A DNA stretch of 13,135 bases from JACRJW01 sp964359095. Lineage in GTDB: Bacteria > Patescibacteriota > Patescibacteriia > UBA9934 > GWF2-40-263. Numbering within the stretch: the first letter of the stretch is position 1; each line of letters begins with the position of its first letter. Positions 5,983 to 13,038 of this stretch are shown here, in pieces. The position numbers and the translations under genes are program-made. The stretch covers positions 1-13,135 of the forward strand of contig CAYHRJ010000029.1 in assembly GCA_964359095.1 (NCBI GenBank), given 5' to 3'. The notes under the pieces are model-generated. The model worked only from the letters and a program-made list of their open reading frames with translations. It was not told the origin of the DNA and did no database searches.

Positions 5983-7470
5983 TACTTTCTCTCGTCCTAG
6001 GACTCCTGCGAGCCAACCCGATACTGTTCGATGTGTTGCGTCCTTGATCTTGTTGCGAGCGTGGCGAGTCTTCGCAAACTTGAGCCAGTCTGGGTTTGGC
6101 CCTCGGCGATTTTTATCTGTCACAATATCGACAATATCACCTGAGTGTAGCGGTGTATCGAGGTTGCGCATCACTTCATTCACGCGAGCAGCAGTGCATT
6201 TGTTACCAACCTCTGAGTGAATCGCATACGCAAAATCAACAGGCGTGGCACCTTCAGGTAGATCTATCACATCACCTTGTGGCGTGAAGACGAAGATGCG
6301 ATCTTTGAACACGTCGATCTTCATGATCTCCAGCTGCTCCATGAAATCTTTTTTGCTTTCCAACTCTTTTTGGATTTGTATTAGCTCGTCCATCCAGTGT
6401 GTGTGTTTCACGGGTCTGTGTGAGCCTTCCTTGTATCGCCAGTGCGCAGCAATACCGTACTCGGCCAGTTCGTGCATCTCCATAGTACGAATCTGAAACT
6501 CGATTATTTCTCCATTTTCTGTGAACGCGGTTGTGTGGAGGGACTGATATCCATTTGGTTTGGGCTGCGCGATGTAGTCCTTGATGCGTCCAGGAACCGG
6601 CCGCCACTGTTGATGGAGAAGGCCTAGCACTATGTAGCATTCCTCCACGTCGCTCACGATGATACGGATGGCAATGAGGTCATAGAGCTTGCTCAAGTCT
6701 CCTTGATAACGGTTCAATTTTTTATACAAACTATACAGTCGCTTCACGCGACCATGGACTTGGAAATCTTCAACGCCAGTTTGTGTTAAAAATTTTTCTA
6801 CTTGATCAATCACGCGACTCACATACGCTCCCTTTTCGCGCACTTTGATGTCCATGATATTTTTCATGCGTTCGTACTCTTTAGGAAACAGATACGCAAA
6901 CGAAGCGTCTTCGAGTTCGCCTTTAATTTCGCTCATGCCAAGACGTCCGGCAATGGGCGCAAAAATTTCGAGTGACTCACGGGCGATGCGTTGTTGTTTG
7001 TGTTTGGGTTGACCGTAGAGGGTTTCGAGATTGTGGAGACGATCAGCAAATTTCATGAACACAACGCGTACATCGCTCGCCATGGCGAGAAACATCTTGC
7101 GCATGTTCTCGGCGTAGCGTTCAGCCCCGCGATATTTGATGCCGTGCTTGAGTTTTGTCACGCTCTCGACTAAGGAAGCGATATCATCACCGAAGTCTTT
7201 TCGGATCACCTCGATTCCGACGTCTGAATCTTCTGCAACGTCATGCATGATCCCCGCCATGACCACGTTTAAATGCAAACCCATCTCAGCTAATTTGTAC
7301 GCCACCGCAACAGGGTGAGAAATAAAATCATGACCCGTGAGTCGTTTTTCTCCTTCGTGTGCGCTTGTAGCAACGGTGTATGCACGACGAAGAGTTGCGA
7401 GGTCTGGGTTCTTGTACGTTTTTTTAACGAGCCGCTCGAGCTCGTCGTACGTGCGGATTATTTCAGTCAC
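5962..7470 (-). CDS. rel: Bifunctional (p)ppGpp synthetase/hydrolase, short form
   Basis: The protein makes and degrades the alarmone (p)ppGpp. From the GTG at 7470 it has 502 residues. The HD hydrolase domain keeps His52, His76-Asp77 (MHDVAED) and Asp143 (FADRLHN), so it should be active. The synthetase domain follows, with GRIKDYIA (294-301), whose R-x-K-D motif marks bifunctional Rel/SpoT rather than RelA, then KPNGYQSLHTT and the QIRT...AAHWRYKEG region. A TGS domain covers about 388-450. The protein ends about 50 residues later in a Lys-rich tail; the helical, zinc-finger/RIS and ACT domains of the usual 700-residue proteins are absent. The frame is open much further upstream, but that part is antisense to the divergent gene. 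GTG at 7479 is an alternative start, but a promoter -10 box overlaps it, favouring 7470 with a nearly leaderless mRNA. Confidence 0.93.
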   Translation of the reverse strand: MTEIIRTYDELERLVKKTYKNPDLATLRRAYTVATSAHEGEKRLTGHDFISHPVAVAYKLAEMGLHLNVVMAGIMHDVAEDSDVGIEVIRKDFGDDIASLVESVTKLKHGIKYRGAERYAENMRKMFLAMASDVRVVFMKFADRLHNLETLYGQPKHKQQRIARESLEIFAPIAGRLGMSEIKGELEDASFAYLFPKEYERMKNIMDIKVREKGAYVSRVIDQVEKFLTQTGVEDFQVHGRVKRLYSLYKKLNRYQGDLSKLYDLIAIRIIVSDVEECYIVLGLLHQQWRPVPGRIKDYIAQPKPNGYQSLHTTAFTENGEIIEFQIRTMEMHELAEYGIAAHWRYKEGSHRPVKHTHWMDELIQIQKELESKKDFMEQLEIMKIDVFKDRIFVFTPQGDVIDLPEGATPVDFAYAIHSEVGNKCTAARVNEVMRNLDTPLHSGDIVDIVTDKNRRGPNPDWLKFAKTRHARNKIKDATHRTVSGWLAGVLGREKVKKIKAN

Positions 7471-7477
7471 ATGTATC

Positions 7478-7506
7478 ACGATACTGCTGCGCTCGCATGA
7501 TGTCAA
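7478..7506 (-). promoter_or_regulatory. Promoter of rel
   Basis: On the minus strand, a perfect -35 TTGACA (7506-7501), a 17-nt spacer and TATCGT (7483-7478, 4/6) form a good promoter. The -10 ends 7 nt before the GTG at 7470, so transcription would start at or next to that codon. Confidence 0.6.
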
Positions 7507-7516
7507 AGCATGATGT
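7495..7516. repeat. 9-bp direct repeat between divergent promoters
   Basis: GCATGATGT occurs at 7495-7503 and 7508-7516, 13 bp apart. The first copy overlaps the rel -35 box and the second lies between the two -35 boxes, a position suited to an operator. No regulator is known. Confidence 0.4.
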
Positions 7517-7519
7517 TGA

Positions 7520-7548
7520 TTGACACAAGCGTTTTTTTGTGCTATATT
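7520..7548 (+). promoter_or_regulatory. Strong sigma-70-type promoter of the 325-residue gene
   Basis: TTGACA (7520-7525), a 17-nt spacer and TATATT (7543-7548) match the consensus at 6/6 and 5/6 positions. Transcription should start near 7555, a few bases before the first ATG (7562). The GAGGG at 7549-7553 would then not be in the transcript. Confidence 0.75.
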
Positions 7549-7561
7549 GAGGGCAATATAA

Positions 7562-8539
7562 ATGCAAAAAATTATGGCAGAAGGAGATAGCGCAAGAACT
7601 CCAGAGACAATACGAGTAAGACCTGTTTTGACGTTGCCGCGTTCAGAGGGTAGAGCGGTTGAACCAGACGTTGCCTCTGAGTCCGATGGTGGAGAGAGAG
7701 GTCGTAGTGGCGCGGGTAAGCAGTCAAAAGAAGAAAAAAGAAATGCGGAACTCTTACTGAGAGGAAAAGAAACACTTCGCAAGAGAGCCATTAAAAAAGC
7801 TGAAGCTGAAGCCGTTGCCGCTGCTTCAGAACCAAAACCAAAATCAGAATCAACAGAATCCACGCCAACAGGAACGAAAGCCGTCGAGGGTGTTCCAGAT
7901 CTCAAAGATCTTCCCAACCTTCCAGATTATTCTGATGGTGAGCAATCAGAGGCTGGCTCAGGTCTTCTGGCTCGCTCTGCTTTTGTGGCCCTTGAAACAG
8001 CCGCGCTTGTACCTCGCGCGGTTGGCAAGACGATGCCGTGGTTTGACTGGATAGGTCGCAAACTGAACAGCTGGGGAGACAGCATGTTAAAAAAAGCGGA
8101 TTTGCCTTTTCCTATTGGTCCACTTGCCGAGCTTACGGCAGGAGGAATGGATTGGATTTCAGAAAAAATTCTTGGGAAAGATTCATTGGCGGATCAATTG
8201 AAGAAAGAAAAAGAAGAAAAGCAAAAGGCCATGGACAAGGCGATCAAACAACTAAGTGATGATCGGGCGAAAATGGAAAAGAAGCAGGACGATGCGGCAA
8301 AGAAAGAGGAAAAGAAAAAAGAAAATGAGAGAAAGAAAGAGGAAAAGAAAAAAGCAGCTGAAGCAAAGGAAAGGAAAAAATTAAGGAAGCTTGGACATAG
8401 CAAGGATGAGATTGACGCGATTATGGCTGGACGCGAGGATGAAGATGATGAAGAGGAAGATGATGAAGACGATGAGGGAAAGACAGAGGAACCAAAGACG
8501 GAGGAACCAAAGACGGAAGAACCATCAGCTGCCGCATAA
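7562..8539 (+). CDS. Highly charged coiled-coil-like protein of unknown function
   Basis: The 325-residue protein has no cysteine and no signal peptide, so it is probably cytoplasmic. Residues 1-130 are Ala/Glu/Lys/Pro/Ser-rich and likely disordered. Residues 133-205 are the only hydrophobic part, with Trp-rich amphipathic stretches (PWFDWIGRKLNSWGDSML, GGMDWISEKILG) that could touch a membrane surface or a partner. Residues 208-278 are an almost continuous Lys/Glu helix with an 11-residue repeat (KKEEKKKENER, then KKEEKKKAAEA). Then come a short globular-looking piece (GHSKDEIDAIMAG), an acidic run (REDEDDEEEDDEDDEG) and TEEPK repeats. I recognise no family. Start is ATG at 7562; ATG at 7574 is possible. 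It is divergent from rel and convergent with topA. The strong promoter supports a real, well-expressed gene. Confidence 0.8.
   Translation: MQKIMAEGDSARTPETIRVRPVLTLPRSEGRAVEPDVASESDGGERGRSGAGKQSKEEKRNAELLLRGKETLRKRAIKKAEAEAVAAASEPKPKSESTESTPTGTKAVEGVPDLKDLPNLPDYSDGEQSEAGSGLLARSAFVALETAALVPRAVGKTMPWFDWIGRKLNSWGDSMLKKADLPFPIGPLAELTAGGMDWISEKILGKDSLADQLKKEKEEKQKAMDKAIKQLSDDRAKMEKKQDDAAKKEEKKKENERKKEEKKKAAEAKERKKLRKLGHSKDEIDAIMAGREDEDDEEEDDEDDEGKTEEPKTEEPKTEEPSAAA
8300..8354 (+). repeat. 22-bp exact direct repeat, 33-bp period, purine-only
   Basis: The same 22-base purine sequence occurs at 8300-8321 and 8333-8354. The 33-bp period equals 11 codons and encodes the repeated KKEEKKK block of the 325-residue protein. 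Purines are unbroken at 8299-8325 and 8327-8354, separated by one T. Confidence 0.85.
8483..8524 (+). repeat. 15-bp tandem repeat coding TEEPK
   Basis: Two full copies and a partial third of a 15-bp unit (8483-8497, 8498-8512, 8513-8524) encode TEEPK-TEEPK-TEEP at the C-terminus of the 325-residue protein. The copies differ at single bases. Confidence 0.85.
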
Positions 8540-8540
8540 A

Positions 8541-8597
8541 CAAAAACGAGCCTCGCCCATAGGTCGTACTACGACCGAGGACCTAGGTTCGTTTTTG
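8541..8597. terminator. Bidirectional terminator between two convergent genes
   Basis: CAAAAACGAGCCT (8541-8553) pairs with AGGTTCGTTTTTG (8585-8597) at 12 of 13 positions. Inside, CCTCG/CGAGG and GGTCGTA/TACGACC (8562-8576) form further pairing. T-runs lie on the outer side for both strands. The topA stop codon TAG (8585-8583) lies at the base of the right arm, so the last topA codons are part of the terminator. Confidence 0.8.
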
Positions 8598-10874
8598 CTT
8601 TTTTCCTTTGCCGAACCTTGATGGACCTCGTGCGCGTTTCTTCGCCAGGATGTCGATGGCAACTTCTCGCGTGATGTCCTCAGGGTTCCATTTTTTTCCG
8701 ATCGATGCGTTGGTGGTGCCGTCTGTGAGGTACGGACCGAAGCGTCCGGTCTTCAAGAGGATCGCACCTTTAGAATTTGGATCCTCACCGAACTCGGCAA
8801 GCGGCGTTTTCATTTTTTGTTTTAGCTCGCTGGATTCCTTCAAGAGTACACGCGCTTCCTCAAGTGTCACAGTGAGAGGCGAGAGTGGATCTTTGAGTGA
8901 TGCGTAAACATCACCAGCCTTCGCGTACGGACCGAAACGTCCGACCGCGACCGTGATAGTTTCTCCTGTATCGGTTGTACCTAGCGTCTTTGGCAGAGAG
9001 AGACAAGAGAGCGCCTGCTCAAGCGTCACAGACTCGATGTTCATGTCTTTCATGAGAGAAGCGCTCTTGGGTTTTTCTTTGCCAGCGTCCTTGTCTGCTT
9101 TGATAAATTCTCCAAGTTGTACAAAGCCACCAAAACGTCCCGTCTTTGCGATCACTGGCAGTCCACTTGCAGGATCCGTTCCAAGCACTCTCTCAGGCAT
9201 GATGTCCTCGCGCTTGAGTTCCTTTGTTTTTTCTTCGAGGGTTTTGTGAAATGGTTTGTAGAACGCTCGCAGAGTTGGAACCCATTCAGCTTTTCCTTCT
9301 GCGATTTCATCGAGGGTTGATTCCATTTTTGCTGTGAACGCGTAGTCGATGATAGAAGGGAAGTGCGCAACCAAGAGATCGCTCACGATCATAGCGATGT
9401 CGGTTGGAGCAAGTTTTTTATGTTCGTCGCGTTCCACGTAGCCACGGTCAATGATGGTTGTGATAGTTGGGGCGTAGGTGGAAGGGCGGCCAATGCCAAA
9501 TTCCTCAAGCGCTTTTACAAGTGTGGCATCTGAGTAGCGCGCTGGCGGTTCGGTGAAATGTTGCGTCGGCACGATCGTTTTGGTTTCAACTGTTTCGCCC
9601 TCGACGAGATCTGGCAAGATTTTTTCTTTTGCTGATTGATAGACCTTCATGAATCCGTCGAACGCGACAGAACTCCCATTCGCGCGGAAGCCGTAGGACT
9701 TTGCTGAGAGATCCACACCTGTTCGATTGAGCTCAGCAGCTGGGAGTTGGGAAGCGAGTGTGCGACGCCAGATGAGATCGTAGAGTTTCCATGCTCGCGG
9801 TTCGAGCTCAGCTCTGAGAGACGCAGGTTCCACATCCACGCTTGTTGGACGAATGGCTTCGTGTGCTTCCTGTGCTCCTGCTTTCGCGGTCTTGTAGCGC
9901 TTGGGGCCTTCTGCGTAGCGAGATCCAAAATTCGATTGAATGTAACTTTGCGTTTCACCCAAAAATTTCTCAGCAAAATTCATCGAATCGGTACGCATGT
10001 AAGTTATGCGTCCTGTTTCGTAGAGTTGTTGTGCCAGCCGCATGGTTTGCTTGGCGCTCATGCCGAGCTTTGTGTTGGCATCGATCTGGAGTGTGGAGGT
10101 TGTGTATGGAGTCGGCGGTGCGCGCTTTACGAGTTTTTTTTCGATCGCTTCTACCTTCATGTGGCTGCCCGCAAGATCAGTAATGATTTTGTCAGCCTCG
10201 GTCTGTGACTTCACGTCGAGCTTGTCGATTTTTTTTCCGTTGCGCGTTTCGAGCTTCGCAGGAAACTCTAGGCCGTTTTTTACAAGTGTCGCATCGATGG
10301 TCCAAAATTCGTCGATCACAAACGCACGACGTTCACGTTCACGATCAACGACAAGGCGCATGGCCACAGACTGCACGCGTCCAGCAGAAAGCCCGCGTCG
10401 GACTTTTTGCCAGAGGAAAGGCGACAGTTCGTAACCAACAAGACGATCCAAAATACGACGCGCTTGCTGTGCGTTTACGAGATTGAGATCAATCACGCGA
10501 GGATGTGCGACAGCTTCATCAATTGCGTGCTTTGTAATTTCGTGAAACGTGATGCGTTTAGCTGTTTGTTCATCCAGTCCCAGCGCTTGCGCCAAATGCC
10601 AGGCGATTGCTTCTCCCTCGCGGTCTTCGTCCGTTGCCAGATAGACTTCATCGGCTAACTTTACAGCGGCTTTGAGTTCGGTTACGTGTGGTTTGCTCTT
10701 GGGTGGAATGGTATACATTGGTTCAAAATCGTGTTCAACATCCACACCGAGTTTGCTCTTGGGCAAATCGCGGATGTGACCAAACGAAGAAAGAACGCGA
10801 TACTCGTTCCCAAGATATTTCGAAATCGTTTTTGCTTTCGTCGGAGACTCGACGATGAGAAGTTTGGAAGACAT
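8583..10874 (-). CDS. topA: DNA topoisomerase I (type IA)
   Basis: The 763-residue enzyme relaxes negative supercoils by cutting and passing one DNA strand. The TOPRIM domain (about 3-115) has Glu9 in IVESPTKA and the metal-binding D-E-D-R-E set at 82-86. The catalytic tyrosine is Tyr292 in TGRITYMRTDS. EFGIGRPSTYAPT (458-470) is the conserved active-site-side motif. After the core, three C-terminal repeats centred on GRFG (579-582, 645-648, 710-713) match the topoisomerase C-terminal repeat family. The Cys4 zinc fingers of the E. coli protein are absent, and Cys624 is the only cysteine in this C-terminal part. A Lys/Arg tail ends the protein. ATG at 10874 gives the standard MSSKLLIVESPTKA start. 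It converges on the 325-residue gene and diverges from the 670-residue gene. Confidence 0.97.
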   Translation of the reverse strand: MSSKLLIVESPTKAKTISKYLGNEYRVLSSFGHIRDLPKSKLGVDVEHDFEPMYTIPPKSKPHVTELKAAVKLADEVYLATDEDREGEAIAWHLAQALGLDEQTAKRITFHEITKHAIDEAVAHPRVIDLNLVNAQQARRILDRLVGYELSPFLWQKVRRGLSAGRVQSVAMRLVVDRERERRAFVIDEFWTIDATLVKNGLEFPAKLETRNGKKIDKLDVKSQTEADKIITDLAGSHMKVEAIEKKLVKRAPPTPYTTSTLQIDANTKLGMSAKQTMRLAQQLYETGRITYMRTDSMNFAEKFLGETQSYIQSNFGSRYAEGPKRYKTAKAGAQEAHEAIRPTSVDVEPASLRAELEPRAWKLYDLIWRRTLASQLPAAELNRTGVDLSAKSYGFRANGSSVAFDGFMKVYQSAKEKILPDLVEGETVETKTIVPTQHFTEPPARYSDATLVKALEEFGIGRPSTYAPTITTIIDRGYVERDEHKKLAPTDIAMIVSDLLVAHFPSIIDYAFTAKMESTLDEIAEGKAEWVPTLRAFYKPFHKTLEEKTKELKREDIMPERVLGTDPASGLPVIAKTGRFGGFVQLGEFIKADKDAGKEKPKSASLMKDMNIESVTLEQALSCLSLPKTLGTTDTGETITVAVGRFGPYAKAGDVYASLKDPLSPLTVTLEEARVLLKESSELKQKMKTPLAEFGEDPNSKGAILLKTGRFGPYLTDGTTNASIGKKWNPEDITREVAIDILAKKRARGPSRFGKGKKQKRT

Positions 10875-10879
10875 GTAGT

Positions 10880-10893
10880 CTACAAGCTACAAG
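10880..10893. repeat. Perfect heptamer duplication before topA
   Basis: CTACAAG is duplicated in tandem (10880-10886, 10887-10893), reading CTTGTAG twice on the topA strand, directly upstream of its start codon. It resembles the 7-nt-period array before prmC. Confidence 0.6.
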
Positions 10894-10913
10894 TGATGAT
10901 GCATGAACGTCAA
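10884..10913 (-). promoter_or_regulatory. Possible promoter of topA
   Basis: On the minus strand, TTGACG (10913-10908), an 18-nt spacer and TAGCTT (10889-10884, 3/6) are the best match. The -10 is weak and ends 9 nt before the topA ATG. Confidence 0.35.
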
Positions 10914-10965
10914 GTTTCTGCTAGCATACATAGGTCTAATTCTATCGTTGTATTTTTTGGTAGTG

Positions 10966-10971
10966 TACGAT
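10966..10971 (+). promoter_or_regulatory. Possible -10 element of the 670-residue gene
   Basis: TACGAT (4/6 to TATAAT) ends 8 nt before the ATG at 10980. No -35 is recognisable at the proper distance, and no Shine-Dalgarno sequence precedes the ATG. Confidence 0.3.
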
Positions 10972-10979
10972 TCCCGTAT

Positions 10980-12992
10980 ATGGAAAAAGGTCAAAATCCA
11001 ATATTTCTGAAAGAAAAGTACGGTTTGCATAATGCGCCAGAAGTTGAGGCAATGGCGCATCGGGAAGAATTGAAGACCAACAAGAAACTGTCCAAAGATC
11101 CAGCCATGCGGATTCAAAGGTATTTAGATCGACTTGAGGACTTAGTAATGGATCCGCAAACCAAGCAAGACAAAAAAGCCCTAGCCGGTAAAGGTGGTCA
11201 AAATCGTCCTCGAGCTCTGTCGTTGTTGCGAGAAATGGTGATGGATGAATATGTTCGTCCCAATAAAGAAAAGATGGCCAAGGCGGCAGCGGTGGTTGAA
11301 GAACGGGCCGCCGCCGATCTGGGTGTTGAAGCGCAGTATGGTGAACAGCAGTTGGAACAACGTGGAGAGATTGCCGTAACCGATGTTGAGGGATCGTTGG
11401 ATCAGTGGATCAGCTATCTTTCAGACGCGAATGAACCATATCCGATGTGGTTTCGATATTATGCTTTCCGCAATATTCTTGATCTGGGTGAATATGATAA
11501 AGATAAAGGCGAATTTCCCAAACGCTCTGCCGGTACCATCAAACTGTTTCCAGATATAGATCGTGGCGCCTTGGCCTACGTCCAAGAAATGATCGATGCC
11601 GCCAAAAACCCTGAAATTCTGGCGCGTATCCAAGCGGCCCAAAGGCAAGCCGGTACACCGGATGATTTATTAATCACCAAAGTCAAAGCCGAGGCTTTTG
11701 CGAAATTATCATTCGCCAAACAGTACGAGCGCGGCCTGCAGGAGGCCGGTGAGATTACACCGGAACTGCGTGAAGAAACACGAGGTCAATGGGTGACCTA
11801 CCAACAAGGCACAGATCCTGGCGCGCTCTGGGCTTCGCTCCAAAACAAAGGCACCGCTTGGTGCACCAAGGGTTATGGCACCGCAAAAACACAATTAGAA
11901 GGCGGAGATTTTCATGTGTATTACACACTAGACGCTCAAGGCCAACCAACCATTCCGCGCCTGGCTATCCTCATGCAAGGTGATAAGATTGGTGAGATTC
12001 GTGGTGTGGCGGATAACGAACAGAATGTTGAAGAAAACCTCGCTGAGATTGCCGAACAAAAGATGAAGCCACTACCTGGCGCTGAAGAATACATTGAGGC
12101 TTCACGCGATACTAAGCTTCTCAAAAAAGTTTATCAAAAAACTCAGAAGGGCCAACCACTCACCAAAAATGATTTGGATTTTCTTTATGAAGTGAAGGCG
12201 CCTATTCAAGGTTTTGGTTATCAACGGCATCCACGCATTGCAGAGATTCGCACTACTCGTGATACTGCCGCTGACATGCTCATCGTTTTCGAGCGCGATG
12301 AGAACCAGATCGCGCGTTCAGTTGACCAAATTAACGAATCAACAAATGCATACGTCGGCAAGCTCGAACCCGGTATCTTTGACCGTCTGCCGGAAGGCGT
12401 TGAGCACGTCTACACCAAATTCCCTGAGGGTCGCATTCGCCGCCAAAGCATTGAGATTGGCGGTAAGGACGAACGCGAGCTTGAGGAACTTCTCGAACGA
12501 AACGGGCATAAGATTTATACGTACGCTAAATCGATGATGGCGAATGACGACTTCAAGCGTTCGCTCCGCGAGCCAGACCCAAAACAATCGGATTGGAAAA
12601 AGTGGAAACTCAAGTCTCCGGAAGAGGCGAAGCTTATTCGTCTGCGCGTCGAAGATCTCGGATTCTCGAGCGGCGCCACGACGGATCAAATTTTCGCGAG
12701 AGCAGAAGAGCTTGGTCTGGAACTGTGCCCTCCAGAGGTCGGTCCCCAGTTCCGCTTGCAATACAAGAACCAGCCGATGAACGAATGCGTTTACGTTGGC
12801 ATGAAGCAAATTTCCGTCTCGGCCGTTTCCTCGAGCGTCTTCGGCGTGGTACGCCGTGACGACGGGTCGTGGCTCCGCGACGATTGGGCGGGGCCGACGA
12901 TCGGGTGGAATGCGGACGGTGAGTTCGTGTTCCGTCTTCGCAAGCATGTCCGCCAAAGCGTTAGCGACGGCGGGAAACCCTTGAAGCCTTAG
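10980..12992 (+). CDS. Large modular protein with W-C-T motif, function unknown
   Basis: From ATG at 10980 the protein has 670 residues and no signal peptide or membrane helix. Residues 1-130 are charged and helical. A middle part (140-270) has aromatic patches (YPMWFRYYAFRNIL). Around 270-360 is a compact region with WVTYQQG, GTAWCTKGYGTA (W294-C295-T296), GDFHVYYT, IPRLAILM and GDKIGEIRGV; I am reminded of W-C-T/A regions in phage and PcfJ-like proteins, but this is memory only. Residues 380-540 are mixed alpha/beta. Residues about 545-655 form a separate module (TTDQIFARAEELGLELCPPE, QFRLQYKNQP, GSWLRDDWAG, EFVFRLRK) that I associate with a module recurring at C-termini of Patescibacteria proteins. 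Its DNA is clearly GC-richer than the 5' part, as in a fusion. The frame is open upstream to 10686 but there overlaps topA, so ATG 10980 is preferred. Confidence 0.85.
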   Translation: MEKGQNPIFLKEKYGLHNAPEVEAMAHREELKTNKKLSKDPAMRIQRYLDRLEDLVMDPQTKQDKKALAGKGGQNRPRALSLLREMVMDEYVRPNKEKMAKAAAVVEERAAADLGVEAQYGEQQLEQRGEIAVTDVEGSLDQWISYLSDANEPYPMWFRYYAFRNILDLGEYDKDKGEFPKRSAGTIKLFPDIDRGALAYVQEMIDAAKNPEILARIQAAQRQAGTPDDLLITKVKAEAFAKLSFAKQYERGLQEAGEITPELREETRGQWVTYQQGTDPGALWASLQNKGTAWCTKGYGTAKTQLEGGDFHVYYTLDAQGQPTIPRLAILMQGDKIGEIRGVADNEQNVEENLAEIAEQKMKPLPGAEEYIEASRDTKLLKKVYQKTQKGQPLTKNDLDFLYEVKAPIQGFGYQRHPRIAEIRTTRDTAADMLIVFERDENQIARSVDQINESTNAYVGKLEPGIFDRLPEGVEHVYTKFPEGRIRRQSIEIGGKDERELEELLERNGHKIYTYAKSMMANDDFKRSLREPDPKQSDWKKWKLKSPEEAKLIRLRVEDLGFSSGATTDQIFARAEELGLELCPPEVGPQFRLQYKNQPMNECVYVGMKQISVSAVSSSVFGVVRRDDGSWLRDDWAGPTIGWNADGEFVFRLRKHVRQSVSDGGKPLKP

Positions 12993-13005
12993 TCACTTTT
13001 TGTAA

Positions 13006-13034
13006 CTTTGTTTCTTTGACCCTTTGATACTTTC
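13006..13034. repeat. Octamer-period CTTTG array before the last gene
   Basis: CTTTG at 13006, 13014 and 13022, and CTTTC at 13030, are exactly 8 nt apart. The array fills most of the gap between the 670-residue gene and the next start codon, and includes the -10-like GATACT at 13026-13031. Confidence 0.5.
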
Positions 13035-13038
13035 CTCT

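Noticed and set aside
7471..7917. N-terminal extension of the rel reading frame by about 149 residues
   Set aside because: This part is antisense to the promoted 325-residue gene, has Ser/Ala-rich shadow composition, and lies upstream of the rel promoter. Rel homology begins just after the GTG at 7470.
10686..10979. Upstream extension of the 670-residue frame
   Set aside because: It is antisense to the conserved start of topA and reads as unlikely, His/Phe/Arg-rich sequence. The compact charged N-terminus begins at ATG 10980.
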